Of a DNA stretch of 64,000 nt, positions 1 through 9,832 are shown in pieces; positions within the stretch are counted from its first letter, which is position 1; each line of letters begins with the position of its first letter. The notes below the pieces were generated by a model, which saw only the letters and a program-made list of their open reading frames with translations, was not told where the DNA came from and made no database searches. The position numbers and the translations under genes are program-made. This DNA comes from Drosophila persimilis (lineage: Eukaryota; Arthropoda; Insecta; Diptera; Drosophilidae): NCBI RefSeq assembly GCF_003286085.1, contig NW_020825340.1, positions 124,001 through 188,000 of the forward strand. Direction: 5' to 3'.

Positions 1-2
1 AT

Positions 3-1835
3 CCTAAGACTCATGTACGGCTACCACGTAGATCAAAAAGGTCATCGAGTCGAGTCTACCCTGGCTCTGATGAGGAGTTGAAAGTCTCCCACCCAGAGGC
101 ATGTCGTTGCGAACACTGTCTGATCAAGAATCGTCCCAAATGGACCGACGAAGACAATTTGCGAGCCTCAGCGATGCATCGACAGGTGGACGCTGCCATC
201 GAGAAAAATTTCGATGAAGCCTTAGCCGACCTAGAGGATTTTGTACGTCTGAAATCAGTCTCTGCGGATGTGGAGTGTATTACTGAAAGTCTGAAGGCCC
301 TGTGCATGTATCGGGACCGTCTGGAGAGGATGAGATTCACTATCTATGAGTACAACATCAACATTCCCCGTGCTATTTGTGACACCTCACCCCATCCAAA
401 AGTCATTTTCGCCCACTACTTTTCTTCACCCACGAAGAACACAGTTCTGGTCTACGCGTACCTAGACGTTGCTCCGGCGAAGTTTGAGGATGGCTGGCTC
501 TCCGAGCCCTTTGAGTTTTACATGAACGACGACATGCTGTACGGGCGGGGAGTCTCCACGGGAAAGGGCATGGCAGTGTGCTGGCTACAGGCCATCGAGA
601 CCTGGTTGGAACAGCACGGCGATCTTCCGATAAATGTCAAATTCATTGTGGAGATCATGCACGCAGTGGGCAGTGTCGGGCTCCAGCACTATATAGAAGT
701 GAAGAGAGAGTTTTTTCAGGACGTTGATTGTATTGTGTTCGGTAACAACTCCTGGATAAACGACGAGAGGCCACTGATGAGCTGCAGCCTGACCGGCTGG
801 GCTCACTTCGGCCTGGAGATGCGTGGCGGAGCGAAAAGCATTGAAGGGGCATCGGGAGGGCTCGTATATGAGCCAATGACGGATGTGTGCACTCTGATGA
901 ACAGCCTTGTCGACAATCTGCATGTGATTCAGATACCCGCGATCCAAAACATGGTGAGACCCACTGCCGTAACGGAGTGGACCCTTCTCGAGTCTGCGAT
1001 TTTCAGTGAATATGCCTACAAAGACCAGTTCGGCATCAGGCGCCTCAGATATGAACTGACGAAGGCAGAGCTGCTGCATAATCGCTGGTGCCAGGGCACC
1101 ATGACTATGCACGGAATCGAGGGCTGTTTCAGCCGGAAGGGTTCATGTACGGCGCTGCCAATGTCTGTGATGGGCAAGTTTTCCATTAAACTTCTTCCCG
1201 ATCAAATGGTAAACCTTGTCCAGACCCACGTCGAAGAGTTTCTGCATACGCAGTACGAAGATCTGAAGATTCGGACCACCTTTAAGATCCATCTGTTGGA
1301 TGCGTGTGATCCTTATTCGTGGGGCATCGATGCCAGATACAGTAAGGCCCTCGTTCGATCCATCAGCCGTGTCTACCAAGTGGAGCCAGATCTATCGATG
1401 AACATTGTGACCTGCCTTCCGATCGCCAGCACTTTCCATAAGATTACCGGCAAGCCCATCATCCTGATACCCTATGCCCAGCGCATGGACTACTCTCACG
1501 TGGTCAACGAGTCCATCCCCAAACAGTGTTTCCTTCGCAATATCAAAGTTTGCACGGGACTGATGCTTGAGATGTCGCTGCTGCCAGCACGGTGCAAGTG
1601 CGATGTCATTTTCGAGTACTGCAATCGGAGAGGCATAGCGGAGATGCTAAAACCGCCCGTGCAATCTACGCAGAAGCACAGTGTATTTTCCAATATGAGA
1701 AGGACCAAATCCATGAAACCTCTGAACAAGCATCCAGAGGAGCACGAAACAAGTAAACGGAAAAGGTTGAAGGATTGGCTGTGTGCCCCCTTTAGGCGCC
1801 ATAGGAACTATCACTACATTTTCTCCCCAAAGTAA
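3..1835 (+). CDS. M20-family dipeptidase-like protein (CNDP type), probable pseudoenzyme, 5' end outside window
   Basis: The reading frame is open from base 3 with no in-frame ATG before the M20 domain, so the true start lies upstream. The protein follows cytosolic non-specific dipeptidase (CNDP) in order: DGWLSEPF, LYGRG, HGIEGCFS, GKFSIKLLPD, VEPDL and a C-terminal SHVVNE. Counting from the TTG at 78 as residue 1, the first metal His is Tyr (YLD, about 128; the following Asp is kept), the TDDKGP Asp site reads STGKGM, the Glu-Glu pair reads MHAVGS (about 195), the SDN Asp reads GNN (about 223) and the dimer His (LHSG) reads IEGASGG (about 256). Only the late His survives. A basic tail of about 75 residues follows. 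Family knowledge predicts no Zn/Mn hydrolysis; fast divergence suggests a lineage- or testis-type paralogue, which is inference. A polyadenylation-like AATAAA lies near 1880. Confidence 0.85.
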   Translation, partial: PKTHVRLPRRSKRSSSRVYPGSDEELKVSHPEACRCEHCLIKNRPKWTDEDNLRASAMHRQVDAAIEKNFDEALADLEDFVRLKSVSADVECITESLKALCMYRDRLERMRFTIYEYNINIPRAICDTSPHPKVIFAHYFSSPTKNTVLVYAYLDVAPAKFEDGWLSEPFEFYMNDDMLYGRGVSTGKGMAVCWLQAIETWLEQHGDLPINVKFIVEIMHAVGSVGLQHYIEVKREFFQDVDCIVFGNNSWINDERPLMSCSLTGWAHFGLEMRGGAKSIEGASGGLVYEPMTDVCTLMNSLVDNLHVIQIPAIQNMVRPTAVTEWTLLESAIFSEYAYKDQFGIRRLRYELTKAELLHNRWCQGTMTMHGIEGCFSRKGSCTALPMSVMGKFSIKLLPDQMVNLVQTHVEEFLHTQYEDLKIRTTFKIHLLDACDPYSWGIDARYSKALVRSISRVYQVEPDLSMNIVTCLPIASTFHKITGKPIILIPYAQRMDYSHVVNESIPKQCFLRNIKVCTGLMLEMSLLPARCKCDVIFEYCNRRGIAEMLKPPVQSTQKHSVFSNMRRTKSMKPLNKHPEEHETSKRKRLKDWLCAPFRRHRNYHYIFSPK

Positions 1836-1865
1836 TCGTATCCACGGAAATTCTTGTGAAAATTC

Positions 1866-3737
1866 ATACATTCTACTTTTAAATAAAAGCATACATATGT
1901 GCATATTGAAACTATCTAAGCTACATGTACCTATCGCTTCCGATTACTATCCCCGGTTTCCATAGTAGCAAAGTATTTGGAGAGAAAACTGACATAAGAG
2001 AGATTGAAATTACCGATTTTTATACCCGATACTCAAAATGAGTATTAGGGTATATTAGATTTGTGGTGGAAATGGATGTGTGTAACGTCCAGAAGGAATC
2101 GTTTCCGACCCCATAATGTATATACATATATTCTTGATCAGCATCAATAGCCGAGTCGATAGAGCCATGACTGTCTGTCCGTCCCTATGAGCGCCTAGCG
2201 CTCAAAGACTATACGAGCTAGAGCAACGACATTTTATATCCAGACTTTTGTAATATATCACTGTTACAAGTATATTTCAAAACTCCGCCCCGCCCCCGCT
2301 CCCACAAAGAACGAAAATCTGTGGCAACAACAATATTGAATATATGTACGAGTAAATTAAAAACGCACAATAGAGAATGACCAAATTTATCAGATTGCCG
2401 AATCTGGATCATTCAAACTGATTTTGTGTCTCTCACGCACGCAATCTTAGCCGTTCAATGGCAGCGCCGTCTGCCGGAGGAGAGCCATACTGACTAAGTA
2501 TCGGGTGTAAGTGTAGAGTTGCGGTCTCGGCAGCAACTCACAACGTTCGCCCTCGTTTGCGTATACACATTACACTGTACTATACAGTATACTCGTTAAG
2601 ATTGAAGATTTTTGTTGTCGCCTGGCTCAGATCCAGATTTTGGTGCGACTAGAAATGCGACTGCATATGCAAAACTATACAAAGCGTGACTGAAGCTTCC
2701 TGCAGCGTCGCTTCCGGTTTAATTGAGCATGTAACGAGCTTTTGGCTTAAACCTGCACACACATACACACACTTGTATTGGCAGTGCCAAAGATATGTAC
2801 ACACATAACGGGAGAACAGGAGACAGAACACCGAAACTGTGGCAAGGTGACAAGGTGGCATCCCCACAATAATCTACATTTTCCGAAAACATCGCTCTGC
2901 GAGTCTGTGGTATGCGTGTGTGTGTGCATTTGGGGGGGGGTGAGGAGTTATAGTGTATGTTTTGTCTATGTTTATGTTTGCTGCCACAAGTATCTCCATG
3001 CCCCTGAAGGCCTGGACACGCACGCAGTTTGTGTTTGGGCAGGTCCAACATTCGGTGGCTGTGGGAGGCGCTGCTGATGCAACTGCCCGCGGGCACAGTC
3101 AGCTAATTGCCATACAACCCACTCCCCCCTCCCAAAGTCTAATCCGACAAACCAAAAAAAAAAAGAAAAGAGAGAACGGAATTTGTTTAGAAATGGCAAC
3201 CGTGTTCTCCGTTCCGTTTTCTCCTCCGCAAAGCGGAAATCAATCAATTTCCTGCGTAGACTCTGCCTCTCTCTCCTTTGGTTCGATTTTTTGCTCTCAT
3301 CGAGCACCTTTTGTCCACAACTGAAAAGGAATTGTATTGAATAGTTGAGCAGGTGAATGCGGACATTGATTATGCTGGGAGGAGTGCAATGGGTGGGTGG
3401 GTGGTCTGTTGAATATTGTTATAAAATTTAATTAAAATTGTTTAGCGCATTGCGAGGAATGTAGAATGCGGTAGCGGCTTTTAGAGGCATTCGTTTTTCA
3501 AATATTCATTTTAGAGAAGCCATAATATTTATGGCACAAAAGCCAGACAGTCTTTACTCACGTCCAACTGCAATATGCGCAATATGATTTATTTTCTGCT
3601 CTTTAGGAAAACCATGTACCCCAATCAAGCTCTGCCTCGTAAAATATGGGAATGATTTTCAAGCGAAAAAATAATTAGAAACCGGCAAGTGCTCGTTCTT
3701 AGTCATTATTATTAAAAACAACTAAAAATAGACGTAT
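1866..3737. other. Intergenic DNA, mostly non-coding
   Basis: I find no convincing gene. It holds the 3' flank of the dipeptidase-like gene, a dispersed repeat (listed separately), short CA/TG tracts near 2757-2770 and 2917-2930, and A/T-rich DNA. Short open frames here have neither start context nor recognisable protein character. Confidence 0.6.
2010..2480 (+). repeat. Dispersed Drosophila repeat, copy 1
   Basis: It begins with a degenerate terminal motif (ATACCCGATACTCAAAATGAGTAT) and runs through TTCTTGATCAGCATCAATAG, CCGAGTCGAT and CTGTCTGTCCGTCC. The same order of motifs is found at 16910-17250. No coding capacity is visible, so it is a non-autonomous element or remnant. The CCGAGTCGAT/TGTCCGTCC block is common in Drosophila interspersed repeats of the DINE/Helitron-like type; assignment to that class is tentative. 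Confidence 0.7.
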
Positions 3738-3768
3738 TTATGTACGATTCGCTTGGATCGCCGTAGCT

Positions 3769-4203
3769 TTATTGCTGATCAATGCCCCGAGGGGCTCCTG
3801 GACTTCCGGGCAGTCCTGGGAATCCGTTTCCACCCCCACCTCCACCTCCTCCTCCTCCTCCTCCTCCGCCCTTTCCGCCATGTCCACCATTTTTACCGCC
3901 TCCATGACCTCCTTGTCCGCCATATTTGCTCCCTCCAAGGGCACCACAGCAAGGACAACGGGATTGAACAGATGCACCTGGCCTTCCATTTCTTCCAGTT
4001 ACAGTTATAGATCCAGGCTGCCTGTCAGATCCTTGTGATCCACTAAAGACGCTTATGGGTGGGCCTTCAACATCGCGTCGTTGCGCTAGGCCTAAAGAAC
4101 ACACAGCTTGGGCTTGAAGTTGAAGAACAACGCGGTCACCTACCTTACCTCCATCCAGCCAGACCAGAAAACAAACGAAAGCGAAGACGTACAGAGTCCC
4201 CAT
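3769..4203 (-). CDS. Small glycine-rich secreted protein
   Basis: The ATG at 4203 opens an uninterrupted frame of 144 codons. A hydrophobic N-terminus (MGTLYVFAFVCFLVWLDGG) looks like a signal peptide. The mature part has a Cys pair (RCPCCGALGG), a GGHGG-type region and a run of about 14 glycines encoded by a CTC-type tract on the plus strand, ending GFPGLPGSPGAPRG. A 57-nt segment (4148-4092) has a strong donor (GAG|GTAAGG) and acceptor (TTCTTTAG) and keeps frame, so two products are possible: 144 residues unspliced or 125 spliced. Spliced, the signal peptide joins directly to GLAQRRDVEG. The gene is downstream of and on the same strand as the UNC93-like fragment. I do not recognise the family; an extracellular or reproductive-tract protein is inference. 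Confidence 0.6.
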   Translation of the reverse strand: MGTLYVFAFVCFLVWLDGGKVGDRVVLQLQAQAVCSLGLAQRRDVEGPPISVFSGSQGSDRQPGSITVTGRNGRPGASVQSRCPCCGALGGSKYGGQGGHGGGKNGGHGGKGGGGGGGGGGGGGGNGFPGLPGSPGAPRGIDQQ

Positions 4204-4299
4204 CTCGGCAGCACACTAATCCGTCCAGCGGCGTTGCAATCCGATTATATCGTGGAGAATGAACTTCACTGCGCTGCGCTTCGCTTGGAGTCTCTCTTG

Positions 4300-5183
4300 T
4301 CACAATTGAGCGGCCCCCCCACAGCCGAAACCCACCACACCTGGGAAAACACTCACCTTATTCTGATAGAGCACCTCAACGGCCAAAAATCCGATCAGGC
4401 CCAGTGTGAGTATAAGCAGCATGATGTAGAGTTTCGACTGGATGCACAGCAGGCTGGAGTAGATGAAGCCGAGCACAAATCCGACCGACTCGAACAGGCG
4501 ATAGTTGGAGAAGGCGGCCTCCTTGTGCCGTCGAAAGAGGAGTCCGTAGAAGGCCTGGATCTGGGTGACCCAAGCGGCGTCACTGATGCCCCAGACTCCG
4601 GCTAGAGCATAGAAGACAACGGGATGGTCCGGCACTGGCCGATAATGGAGCTTGAATCCCATTATGATGACGTTCAAGGATGCACCTATAAATATAATCA
4701 TTGAACGGCCGATGTACTTCATCGCTATGCCAAAAAAGGCGCATGCTAAGGAGTCCATAACCCCCCAAGTGATCATCACATAGCCGATCATGTTGACGCC
4801 GAGGGCACAGGCCACAAATCCCTGCGTGTACTCCGCCGCTATCCAGGCCTGCTCCAGCCCGATGAAAACGGTCAGAGGGATGAGCATCTGCTGATTGGTC
4901 CGCTTCATCTGGCGAAATGTGGCCAACATATTTCTCAGGACAGTGCTATTCTTGGAATGAGAACCCTTGCGGCCCTCGCCATAGCGAGTGAGCGGATCCA
5001 AGAAGAAAACTACCAGGACGACTGCGATCACAAGACACGGTACATAGATCATGATCAGCATGAAGACGTCCTTCGCCAAGGGCTGTGGGATATCCTTGGC
5101 ATGAAAGCTGCAGTAATTGTGACCGCAGCAGGTGTAGTCAGTGTTGGTATCGTTTCCCGGCTCCTCCTCGGGCGCCTGCAGTG
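4300..5183 (-). CDS. UNC93-like membrane protein, C-terminal half only
   Basis: The frame encodes six or seven hydrophobic segments typical of the C-terminal half of UNC93-family (MFS-like) proteins: a Cys-rich extracellular loop (TDYTCCGHNYC), then a membrane segment, the LIPLTVFIGLEQAWIAAEYT motif region, ITWGVMDSLAC, AGVWGISDAAWVTQIQAFYG and ESVGFVLGF. The exon probably starts at 5183 after a branch-like CTAAC and ACAG acceptor, although the frame stays open further upstream. It probably ends at 4357, where AAG|GTGAGT is a strong donor; without splicing it stops at 4300. Full-length family members have about 500 residues; the N-terminal half was not found anywhere in the window and the last exon was not identified. 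It may be a truncated duplicate or a gene with distant exons. Vertebrate and worm relatives modulate channels or receptor traffic; the role here is unknown. Confidence 0.75.
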
Positions 5184-5341
5184 CTGTGGATTTCAGGATG
5201 GGTTCGAGTCGGTTAGGGTTTAGGTATCCAAGCCAGCCAAGACGCAGACAGATGACCAGATGACCCGATGACCAGGAAATTTCCGCCGACAGTCGTGAGA
5301 ATATGTTGGTGTGTGTTGTACAGTGTAGACTGAGAAGAAAT

Positions 5342-5398
5342 CTTACCTTCCTTACCTTACCTTACCTTACCTTACCTTACCTCACCTTCACTTACCTG
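5342..5398 (-). repeat. Tandem pentamer (CTTAC/GTAAG)n
   Basis: The plus strand reads CTTAC about ten times with a few variants. On the minus strand, the sense strand of the adjacent UNC93-like exon, each unit is GGTAAG, a near-consensus 5' splice site. It lies about 160 bp upstream of the putative 3' splice site of that exon. Confidence 0.85.
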
Positions 5399-5399
5399 A

Positions 5400-6621
5400 C
5401 TCACTTCGACTGTTGGTAACCGTAACCGTACACCGACGAAGGAGACTGAGAAGAGTCCTAGACAGAGTATCAACTGGATTGCCCTTAGGGGGAGGGGGAG
5501 CACTTCTTCGAGGTTACTTCACTGTGAAGGGACCATCCAGGGATTTCTGATTTCTATGGAAACTTCTACGAGGCATCTCCAATATTCGACTTTTCCCAGT
5601 TGAAGTATTGACAGCGCAGCAGCTATAAAATATTTGCTTATTTTTTGAACACAAATTTCATGGCACAGTTTTAATAAATACTAAAAAGCGAGCCATGATG
5701 AGCTGCCCAAGCACAAAAGCCATCCCATCATCCCAGAGCCGCCGTCCCCATAGCCAAGGCTCACTCCTACTCTGAAGCTGACACTGGGGCGGACTCTGAA
5801 GCTGAAGCTGACTCTGATGCTGACGCTGACGAGCTGCTGTGCCGTGCATTCCCAATGGATTTGCTCGTGCGTGTCGACAAGAATTTCAATTTGCAAACAA
5901 TAAATTTGAGCAGCCAGTCGCTCCTTGGAGGAGGATGGCGAACAAAAAAAAAAAAAAAAACAGGAGAACGAAAGAAAAAGCGACTCCAAGCTATGTTTAA
6001 TAAAGAAGAAATATTTTGCTTTTCACTTTGGCTTCGTGTTGCAAGTGACAGCTCCCTCCCGCTGATGCTGTTGACAATTCCCGCAGTCTGTTCCAAGCTT
6101 GACAAATAGAATTAGATGCCGAATTAGGACTAAACATTTTCAATTTGATTTCAGATGTGGCAGGCTGGCTGGCAGGCTGGCAGCTCCGAGCTTTAAGCGG
6201 CCATCGGCCTTCTGGTCCAGGCAGACGCAGACGCAAACGCAAACGGAAACGCAAAACAAAAGCGGAAATGAATCAATTTCCGTGTTGCAAGCCATTAAAA
6301 ACTACAAAGCAGTCGAAAGAGCAAGATGAAATAAAGTAACACAACACAACAAACGAAGATGGAACTGGTACTGGAGCTGGAGCTGGAGCTGGAAGTGGAG
6401 AGGAGTGGAGTGGAGCAGCAGAGCTACATAATGTTCTTTGTGTTAGTTTGCCATGTCGCATGACTTATGGAAAGAAGAGTTTCTAAAATTGAATGCATTT
6501 TTTTTATATTTCAAAGAGAGTTTCGCAATTGAAAAGACTATAGTTGATTTCTGGATGGAATAGTAATGTACAGGCCTTCTAATGGAGTCCTTCCCAGTGG
6601 TAGATGGTATTTGTAAGTGCG
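5400..6621. other. Intergenic DNA with simple repeats
   Basis: Non-coding as far as I can see. It contains imperfect CTGAAG/CTGACG hexamer repeats (about 5768-5832), an A-run at 5944-5960, degenerate ACGCAAACGGAAACGC repeats near 6222-6260 and GGAGCTGGAGCTGGA repeats near 6370-6395. No N-terminal UNC93 exon was found here. Confidence 0.5.
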
Positions 6622-7405
6622 CTAAGCAAACAATATACGTATCCACTGGCTGGGATCCATGGCATTTTTCACGATCAAAAATAGGCCAGAATCCTTGACA
6701 TTCTCATCAGGCGCGTTCGACAAGTTCGTGTAGATGGTAAAAATCACAAATATGAACCCAAACTCAATAACTAGAAGGTGGAAACCAATTGGATAATAAC
6801 TTAAACAAGTCTTCAATATCCACACAAATTACTCATGGTCAGCAGAGAGATAATAATGTTGGTCAGGGCCTCAATGGCGTCGCCCGCACACAGCTCGATG
6901 CACCACCAAAGCACAAAGAAAACATCCAGGAATATGCCACCGACGCACCAAACCAGCCAGCATATCATTAGCTCCGGCTTGTGCTGTGAATGGAGGGAGC
7001 GACACGGGGGATAGTTGAAGATATTCCAGAATGCACTCACCCATGTAATGCCTGCTATCATAAGGAATGTCACCACAATCCAAACATTCAATAGAAACAA
7101 ATATGCCCAGAATACCCAAGTCTTTGTTGAATCCTTCAAGTATCTGGGGCCAAATAATCCTAGTGGGAGCAGGAAGAGCAGAAAGAAGGCGAATTACTTA
7201 CGGGCTTGGTTGCCATTTACTTACCTGTCAGGTGCTTTCTTTGTTGCCTAACAACGCCTTCATCTGGCGGCACCTCGGCATCGTTGGGGGCCTCTTGGGC
7301 CGCGCGACTACGCATCAAGTAGAAGATCATCAGTTCGAAGACAAGGACTCCCAGAATGTCCATCCAGCCAATGGCCAGCCCAAAGGCATGCAAGGAATTC
7401 ACCAT
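6622..7405 (-). CDS. Four-transmembrane family protein A
   Basis: Exons by eye are 7405-7225, 7159-7041, 6983-6833 and 6770-6622, giving 600 nt and 199 residues with compatible phases. Exon 1 has TM1 (AFGLAIGWMDILGVLVFELM) and a charged loop; exon 2 has TM2 (VWIVVTFLMIAG); exon 3 has TM3 (MICWLVWCVGGIFLDVFFVL); exon 4 opens with TM4 (EFGFIFVIFTIYTNL). Intron 2 (7040-6984, GTGAGT...TTCACAG) is exactly 57 nt with no stop. It was judged real because removing it places ITW next to HKPELMICW, matching the GLWK/RRPAFVRAW junction of gene E. It is the most diverged member of the five-gene cluster. Its start is head-to-head with gene B, 571 bp apart. Function is unknown; a small tetraspan membrane protein. 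Confidence 0.75.
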
Positions 7406-7976
7406 AGTGCCAGAATCTCTCTTTTCGTCTCCGTCTCCGTTTGTCTATCTATATATCTCACACTCTATGTTTCTCCGGCTGTTGACAAAAAACTGAAACT
7501 GGAAGTGAAATGTTTAAAAAGGTTTTTGTAGCACCCTGGGGCGCTCTGGGGGGGGTGGGCTGCTCGTGTGGCCCCCACTTCCTTAAACCGAGTTGCAAAT
7601 GAGCGCGAAAAAAGTAAATTATATTTGTCAACGGGGATTCTCTCACACTCAGGAAGAGTAATGGCTGTGTGTGCATGTGTGTAGCCGCCGCACGTATTTC
7701 ATCAGCATGGCATTATGTATATATACATACATACATATAATGTATATGTATAGGAGTATGTCTCATTTTTTCCTTGCATAAATAGATGCGACAACCTCGG
7801 CAGCCAAGTCAGCCCAGTCCCAGCCCCGAGCAAGACCGAGACTTGGCTGCTGTTTCCGTTTCCGTTTTGATACCCATGCAGAGGGCAAAGGTATGCTCGG
7901 CCAGAGCAATCAAACCTACTTTCCATGGATTGTCAAAAGGTTCGAACTGCTCTCTCTGTTGCTGCTTTCTCCAATT
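7406..7976. other. Divergent intergenic region between genes A and B
   Basis: This holds the presumed promoters of two divergently transcribed genes. There is a C/G-run (7547-7560 region) and a TATA-rich TATATATACATACATACATA tract at about 7718-7738. An upstream in-frame ATG at 7893 could extend gene B by 28 residues. Confidence 0.5.
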
Positions 7977-8631
7977 ATGCTCAGGCCTGAGAATTCCCTA
8001 TTGATTTGGGCCTATATCATAGCCATGTTCGATCTGATCTGCGCCTCACTATTTGCCGGGCTCTGTCTCGACACGATCTTCGAGCATGTAAGCATGTCTC
8101 CGCATATACAAATACATATATACATATCCTAAGCCGAAACTCTTCTCACAGCTAAGTTGGCTTACCATATTCGCAGTAGTATTTGGCATCTTCTGGGTCT
8201 CAATGATTGTTGTGCTCCTCGTTGGCATCTATGCGGTACAGTACGACCACCGATCGGTGGGATCCCAATAATGATAATCGTATTCCGTATTTCCATCCTC
8301 GTTTAATAACAGCGCAATCCCAGATGCCTACGTGCCTGGATCCTCTTCTCCGAGGGCGGCATCTTGCTGGAAATGTGTCTGCTTCTGTACGCCTTTTTCA
8401 GCCAGAGCACATTCCAAGCGGGCCTGGTCAGGAATGGCCTGTTTCTCATGTCGGGATTGAGTGAGCATCGTGAATGGCGATTAGGCAGATATTTCTAATC
8501 ATTTCTGTGTGTCTTCCCCCTTTTCAGTTGTGGAGCTTGTTTTCCTGTACACCATCTATCAGTTCTATAAGGCCCTGGCTCGTTGTAAAAGATGCAAACG
8601 ACCGCTGGAGTCCAACAGCAAGTCCCGATGA
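7977..8631 (+). CDS. Four-transmembrane family protein B (plus strand member)
   Basis: Exons are 7977-8087, 8152-8235, 8313-8460 and 8528-8631, giving 447 nt and 148 residues; all junctions are GT-AG and phase-compatible. Exon 1 carries TM1 (IWAYIIAMFDLICASLFAGL), the 84-nt exon 2 carries TM2 (IFWVSMIVVLLVGIYA), the 148-nt exon 3 starts RNPRCLRAWILFSEGGILLE with TM3, and exon 4 carries TM4 (VELVFLYTIYQFY) and a short basic tail. I chose the ATG at 7977 because it gives a 37-residue first exon like genes C (39) and D (42). The in-frame ATG at 7893 would give 176 residues and an extra hydrophobic stretch. It is the only plus-strand member, implying an inverted duplication. Biological role unknown. 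Confidence 0.8.
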
Positions 8632-9077
8632 GAGTAACCTTGATCTTCCTTTGTTTCAATTACAGTTGAGTTAACGCTTAAACGATTGTATGTTTTATTT
8701 AGGGGAACATTTTCTTAGGGTGCTTAAAGCTTCGATTCTCTACAGCTGAATGCCTTTTTCTTGATTTTTCCTCCTTGGCTGCTGCGCAAATTATTTTAAA
8801 AGGATTTTGTGTTTAACATTGGCACACGCACGTCTCTGTAGGTGTACCTATCTGTATCCCAGTGTGAGTGAGTGGTCCGCATCCTTAATGTTATATAAAC
8901 TTAAAGAGCTTTGATCTAGACAAAATAAAAAAAACGCTGCCTCTGCTATACAGCCATACAGTACTGGAAAGATGTTGTGGTGTTCTGCTACGCGGCTTGT
9001 TTCAAATATATGTATGTACAGGTATAATAGATCAGCTTCAGATGACCTTAGGGCAATCAATGGCCCAACCTCCTTTC
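8632..9077. other. Convergent intergenic region between genes B and C
   Basis: Two 3' ends face each other across 446 bp. An AATAAA for the plus-strand gene lies near 8922. No further gene or structured element was seen. Confidence 0.5.
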
Positions 9078-9832
9078 CTAATTGGTGAGGTTAGCGTTGC
9101 TCCGCAGCTTTTTCTCTTTAGATAGCTTCTTCTGACGATAATACTCGTAGTCCTCATCTTTGGCTCTAAGCTGTTTCCCGTTTCTCTTTGCCGGTTTCTC
9201 GTCAGCCTCTGAGAATTTCGTCTCTGAGTACTTAAGAGATCCACCTCGGGTCCTTAGCTGTGGCTGGGGCTGTGGATTGGGAAATTCAGTCATTTCCAGA
9301 TACAAGAGATGTATGATATAGACAAAAGTCATTTCCACAGCTGCAAAGAGACATGAGGAATTGTCATAAGATGGAATCAGTTCGATTTGGCCAACTCACC
9401 CAAGCCCACAAAAGGCAAGACTGTGATTTTGACGCCATCCCAGTTCACGGAAACGGCTAGGGTCAGGCCATAAATCAGAATAAACCCATCTAGCAATATT
9501 CCAAGGCAGGTGAACACCAGCCAGCAACGAATCAAAGCCAACTGGCGCTTGTAGATCCCCACTGCCAGCACGATAATTATAATAATCCAAAATATAGTAA
9601 AGATCATTGACACCAGAGAGGTCCAATGGTTCTGGAATTATAATTTTCACCGTAAATTCACCATCACCATCATCATCACCATCATCTTCATGGATGATGA
9701 CAGTAACCCTCTTACATTCTTCGCATAGAGCATCCCGGAGACAACGGCAAAGAGCACTGCGGATACCAAATCGAGCAGTGCAATGGAATAGGCGCACAGC
9801 ACTAAATATCCATCAGACTTCGACGACTCCAT
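9078..9832 (-). CDS. Four-transmembrane family protein C
   Basis: Exons are 9832-9716, 9631-9400 and 9340-9078, giving 612 nt and 203 residues. TM1 is AYSIALLDLVSAVLFAVVSG, TM2 is IFWIIIIIVLAVGIYK, TM3 is CWLVFTCLGILLDGFILIYG and TM4 is EMTFVYIIHLLYLEM. The middle exon is 232 nt, exactly the sum of the separate 84-nt and 148-nt exons of genes B, D and E, and reads straight through GIYKRQLALIRCW where those genes have an intron. The C-terminal tail of about 65 residues is hydrophilic and basic (PQPQPQLRTRGG, RQKKLSKEKK), presumably cytosolic. Intron 1 contains a GATGATG-rich tract. Function unknown. Confidence 0.8.
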
